Part shown: positions 62,305-64,000 of the stretch, piece after piece
Position numbering within the stretch: the stretch's first letter is position 1
Layout of the letters: each line of letters opens with the position of its first letter
DNA from: Phyllobacterium zundukense
GTDB lineage: Bacteria > Pseudomonadota > Alphaproteobacteria > Rhizobiales > Rhizobiaceae
Reading direction: 5' to 3'
Length of the DNA stretch: 64,000 nt
NCBI RefSeq assembly: GCF_025452195.1
Contig: NZ_CP104973.1
Span: forward strand, 1 to 64,000
Notes under the pieces: model-generated
Told to the model about the DNA's origin: nothing
What the model saw: only the letters and a program-made list of their open reading frames with translations
The model's database searches: none
Translations under genes and position numbers: made by a program

Positions 62305-62751
62305 ATGAAATTTCTGGATATAGCCGAGGTGGTTGTGGCAAGCGGCCTGCCTGCCTCGACCCTGCGATACTATGAGGAGCAGCGGCTTATCGCTTCGGTA
62401 GGCAGACACGGGTTGCGGCGCCAGTATGAGCCGGAGGTACTCAACCGGCTTGCGTTGATCAATATGGCTCGCGCAGCAGGATTTCTTTTAAGTGATGTCG
62501 CTGAGATTTTTGGTCGCAACAGGGAAATCGCAATCCCACGCGAGGAGCTACGGGCACGCGCCGATGCTCTGGATCAAAAGGCTCAAGAGATTAAGGCTTT
62601 GGCAGCTATGATGCGTCATGTGGCAGATTGCCCTGCCCCCTCACACCTGGAATGCCCTACCTTCCAAAAATTGTTGCGCGTAGGGACAAAGCATCAATCC
62701 CGCATGCGCAGGCAGAAGCAAAGAAAGGGTGCGCCTCTGTCTGGCAAATAG
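62305..62751 (+). CDS. MerR family transcriptional regulator
   Basis: Protein of 148 residues from ATG 62305. Winged helix: MKFLDIAEVVVASGLPASTLRYYEEQRLIASVGRHGLRRQYEPEVLNRLALINMARAAGFLLSDVAEIF, close to SoxR in the recognition region. Then a dimer helix and a C-terminal effector loop with Cys in CPAPSHLECPTF. The [2Fe-2S] pattern of SoxR (C-x2-C-x-C-x5-C) is absent, so metal or thiol sensing is a better guess. It is divergent from the MFS gene with the operator between them. Confidence 0.9.
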   Translation: MKFLDIAEVVVASGLPASTLRYYEEQRLIASVGRHGLRRQYEPEVLNRLALINMARAAGFLLSDVAEIFGRNREIAIPREELRARADALDQKAQEIKALAAMMRHVADCPAPSHLECPTFQKLLRVGTKHQSRMRRQKQRKGAPLSGK

Positions 62752-62803
62752 ACCGCCACCAGGAACAGATCATTCGCAAATGCTGCTTCTTCAGCGGGCA
62801 AGC

Positions 62804-63604
62804 TTAGAGCCCCGCGATTGTCCGCAGATCGCTTACAGCACCGTTAGCGGCGGCAAGCACCGGCGATCCTTTCGTAAGGCCGTCGCCCCTGATCGGGAAG
62901 GGATAATGCCAGCCGCCTGCTTCCTTGACGAGACAATAGCCGGCCATGCAATCCCACGCATGCATATAAGGCTCGTAATAACCAACGAGGCGACCGGCAG
63001 CGACGTAGGCCAGCATCAGGGCACCAGACCCGTTGCGGATGAAATTTCCGCCCGCGTCGAGCAGTTTTTCGACGATCGATGCGACGGCCGCTGGCGTCAC
63101 ATGATTGTTGGCGCCGATACCAGTCACGGCGTTACGGATTGTGCGGCTTCCATCGAGTTTTAGGATTTTACCGTTCAACGTCGCTCCCATCCCGGTGGCG
63201 GAAGCGTAAAGCTCGTCGTTGCAGGGCACATAAATGACGCCGATGGCAATTTCCTCGCCGTGCAGGGCCGCAATCGAAATGCACCACGTTGGCATGCCAT
63301 TGACGAATGGGCTCGTACCGTCGATCGGATCGACGACCCAGGTGTAATCAGATGTACCAAAGCTGACACCGTACTCCTCGCCAAGGATCGCATCGCCTGG
63401 AAAAGCTGCGGCAATCCGGGTCCGAATAAGTTCTTCCACGTCTCGATCGGCGATCGAAACGACGTCGTGTGGATCCGCCTTGGTTTCAATAACCAGCCTT
63501 TCGCGCGCGTTGAAATGCGCAAGAGCCACGGCCCCCGCCTCAATCGCCATCTCCCTGGCCAGGGCAAAGCGATCCTGAAGATCAACGGTGACGTCGGATG
63601 TCAT
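62804..63604 (-). CDS. Inositol monophosphatase family phosphatase
   Basis: Mg2+-dependent, Li+-sensitive type phosphatase of 266 residues. Metal-binding motifs are ILGEEYGVS (Glu-Glu at about 75-77), VVDPIDGTSPF (DPIDGT at about 92-97) and the second motif MHAWDCMAGYCLV at about 215-227. The substrate could be inositol-1-phosphate, histidinol phosphate or 3'-phosphoadenosine phosphate. It lies 28 bp after an ABC-transporter ATPase gene and probably belongs to that transport operon; pairing of this enzyme class with sugar-phosphate type importers is known. Confidence 0.9.
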   Translation of the reverse strand: MTSDVTVDLQDRFALAREMAIEAGAVALAHFNARERLVIETKADPHDVVSIADRDVEELIRTRIAAAFPGDAILGEEYGVSFGTSDYTWVVDPIDGTSPFVNGMPTWCISIAALHGEEIAIGVIYVPCNDELYASATGMGATLNGKILKLDGSRTIRNAVTGIGANNHVTPAAVASIVEKLLDAGGNFIRNGSGALMLAYVAAGRLVGYYEPYMHAWDCMAGYCLVKEAGGWHYPFPIRGDGLTKGSPVLAAANGAVSDLRTIAGL

Positions 63605-63632
63605 GTTCTTTCCTTAAATATGAATGCAGATT

Positions 63633-64000
63633 TCAATTGTTGATGATGGCGATGCCGCGATGGTGAAAGCCGATGCTGACATTGGTCGCCGGTGGAAGCG
63701 TTCTGTCGATGGCCGGATCTACGACGAATAATGTGCCCGCCTCCGTCTCGACTTCATATTCCACATGATCCCCGAGATAGGCTGCATGCCGTATGCTGCC
63801 GGGAAACGCCCCGCTCTCAGCCGCCTCGAGCGTGATCGCATTAGGCCTGACGGCGATCCTTGCCGGTCCCGGGCGGGCGCTCCGGCCTGGCACAGAATGT
63901 TCCAGCTTTCCGACTCGAATGATCGCCTGCCCCCCATCGCTACGCAGGACTTCGCAAGGCAGGACGTTCGCCTCACCGATGAAGTCGGCAATGAACGATG
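63633..64000 (-). CDS. ABC transporter ATPase, C-terminal TOBE region (5' end outside window)
   Basis: The visible part (about 122 residues) begins in SFIADFIGEANVLP, the usual hinge after the ATPase domain of polyamine/Fe(III)/sugar-phosphate type importers (PotA/FbpC-like). It continues with two beta-rich TOBE segments (RIAVRPNAITL, GSIRHAAYLGDHVEYEVETEAGTLFVVD). The Walker motifs are beyond the right edge. The 3' end is 28 bp from the inositol monophosphatase gene. Confidence 0.85.
   Translation of the reverse strand, partial: SFIADFIGEANVLPCEVLRSDGGQAIIRVGKLEHSVPGRSARPGPARIAVRPNAITLEAAESGAFPGSIRHAAYLGDHVEYEVETEAGTLFVVDPAIDRTLPPATNVSIGFHHRGIAIINN

Overview
The window looks like a chromosome segment of an alphaproteobacterium of the Hyphomicrobiales (Rhizobiales), most likely near Phyllobacterium, Brucella/Ochrobactrum or Mesorhizobium. 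Support comes from the split F0 operon with a b-prime subunit, BacA, the DUF1236, DUF2007, DUF3606 and DUF6101 families, candidate promoters for an EcfG-type stress sigma factor, a rhizobial-type Pho box, and short palindromic repeats in the spacers. The genus is inference. No rRNA, tRNA, CRISPR array, insertion sequence or prophage was recognised.

Region 1 (1-34,990) is housekeeping. It holds an acyl-CoA dehydrogenase with an enoyl-CoA hydratase/isomerase, a GH25 lysozyme, purD, ubiA, an FAD-linked oxidase with tsaC, glyQ - DUF559 - glyS, a TPR lipoprotein-type protein, a polyprenyl diphosphate synthase, ispE, moaB, a radical SAM protein, a frameshifted rnhB, the F0 ATP synthase genes, a SleB-type hydrolase, der, a polysaccharide deacetylase and bacA. 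Between atpI and the SleB-type gene lies a tandem duplication of about 350 bp. Each copy carries a riboswitch-like set of hairpins in front of a 28-29 codon open reading frame. The two peptides have kept their sequence while codon third positions changed. I regard this as the best candidate for something undescribed.

Region 2 (35,000-53,050) is accessory and stress related. Many small genes (YciI, NTF2-like, DUF3606, GCG_CRPN repeat protein, three DUF1236 proteins, DUF2267, CBS) sit near at least five candidate EcfG-type promoters (GGAAC, about 16-18 bases, then GTT). There is also a DUF2182/DUF1326 pair, an isochorismatase-type hydrolase with a divergent LysR regulator, a YegS-type lipid kinase, an ExoD protein and a near-consensus Pho box. 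Several genes here are broken or truncated: a methyltransferase, DUF2267 and an ABC ATPase fragment.

Region 3 (53,100-60,000) reads as a shikimate/quinate use operon: TRAP transporter dctQ-dctM-dctP, a shikimate dehydrogenase and a fused 3-dehydroshikimate dehydratase (QuiC type), with a divergent TetR regulator. Together they would import shikimate-type compounds and convert them to protocatechuate.

Region 4 (60,000-64,000) holds a cytochrome c-prime-like protein, an MFS exporter facing a MerR-type regulator across a promoter with a 19-bp spacer, an inositol monophosphatase family enzyme and the C-terminal end of an ABC transporter ATPase.
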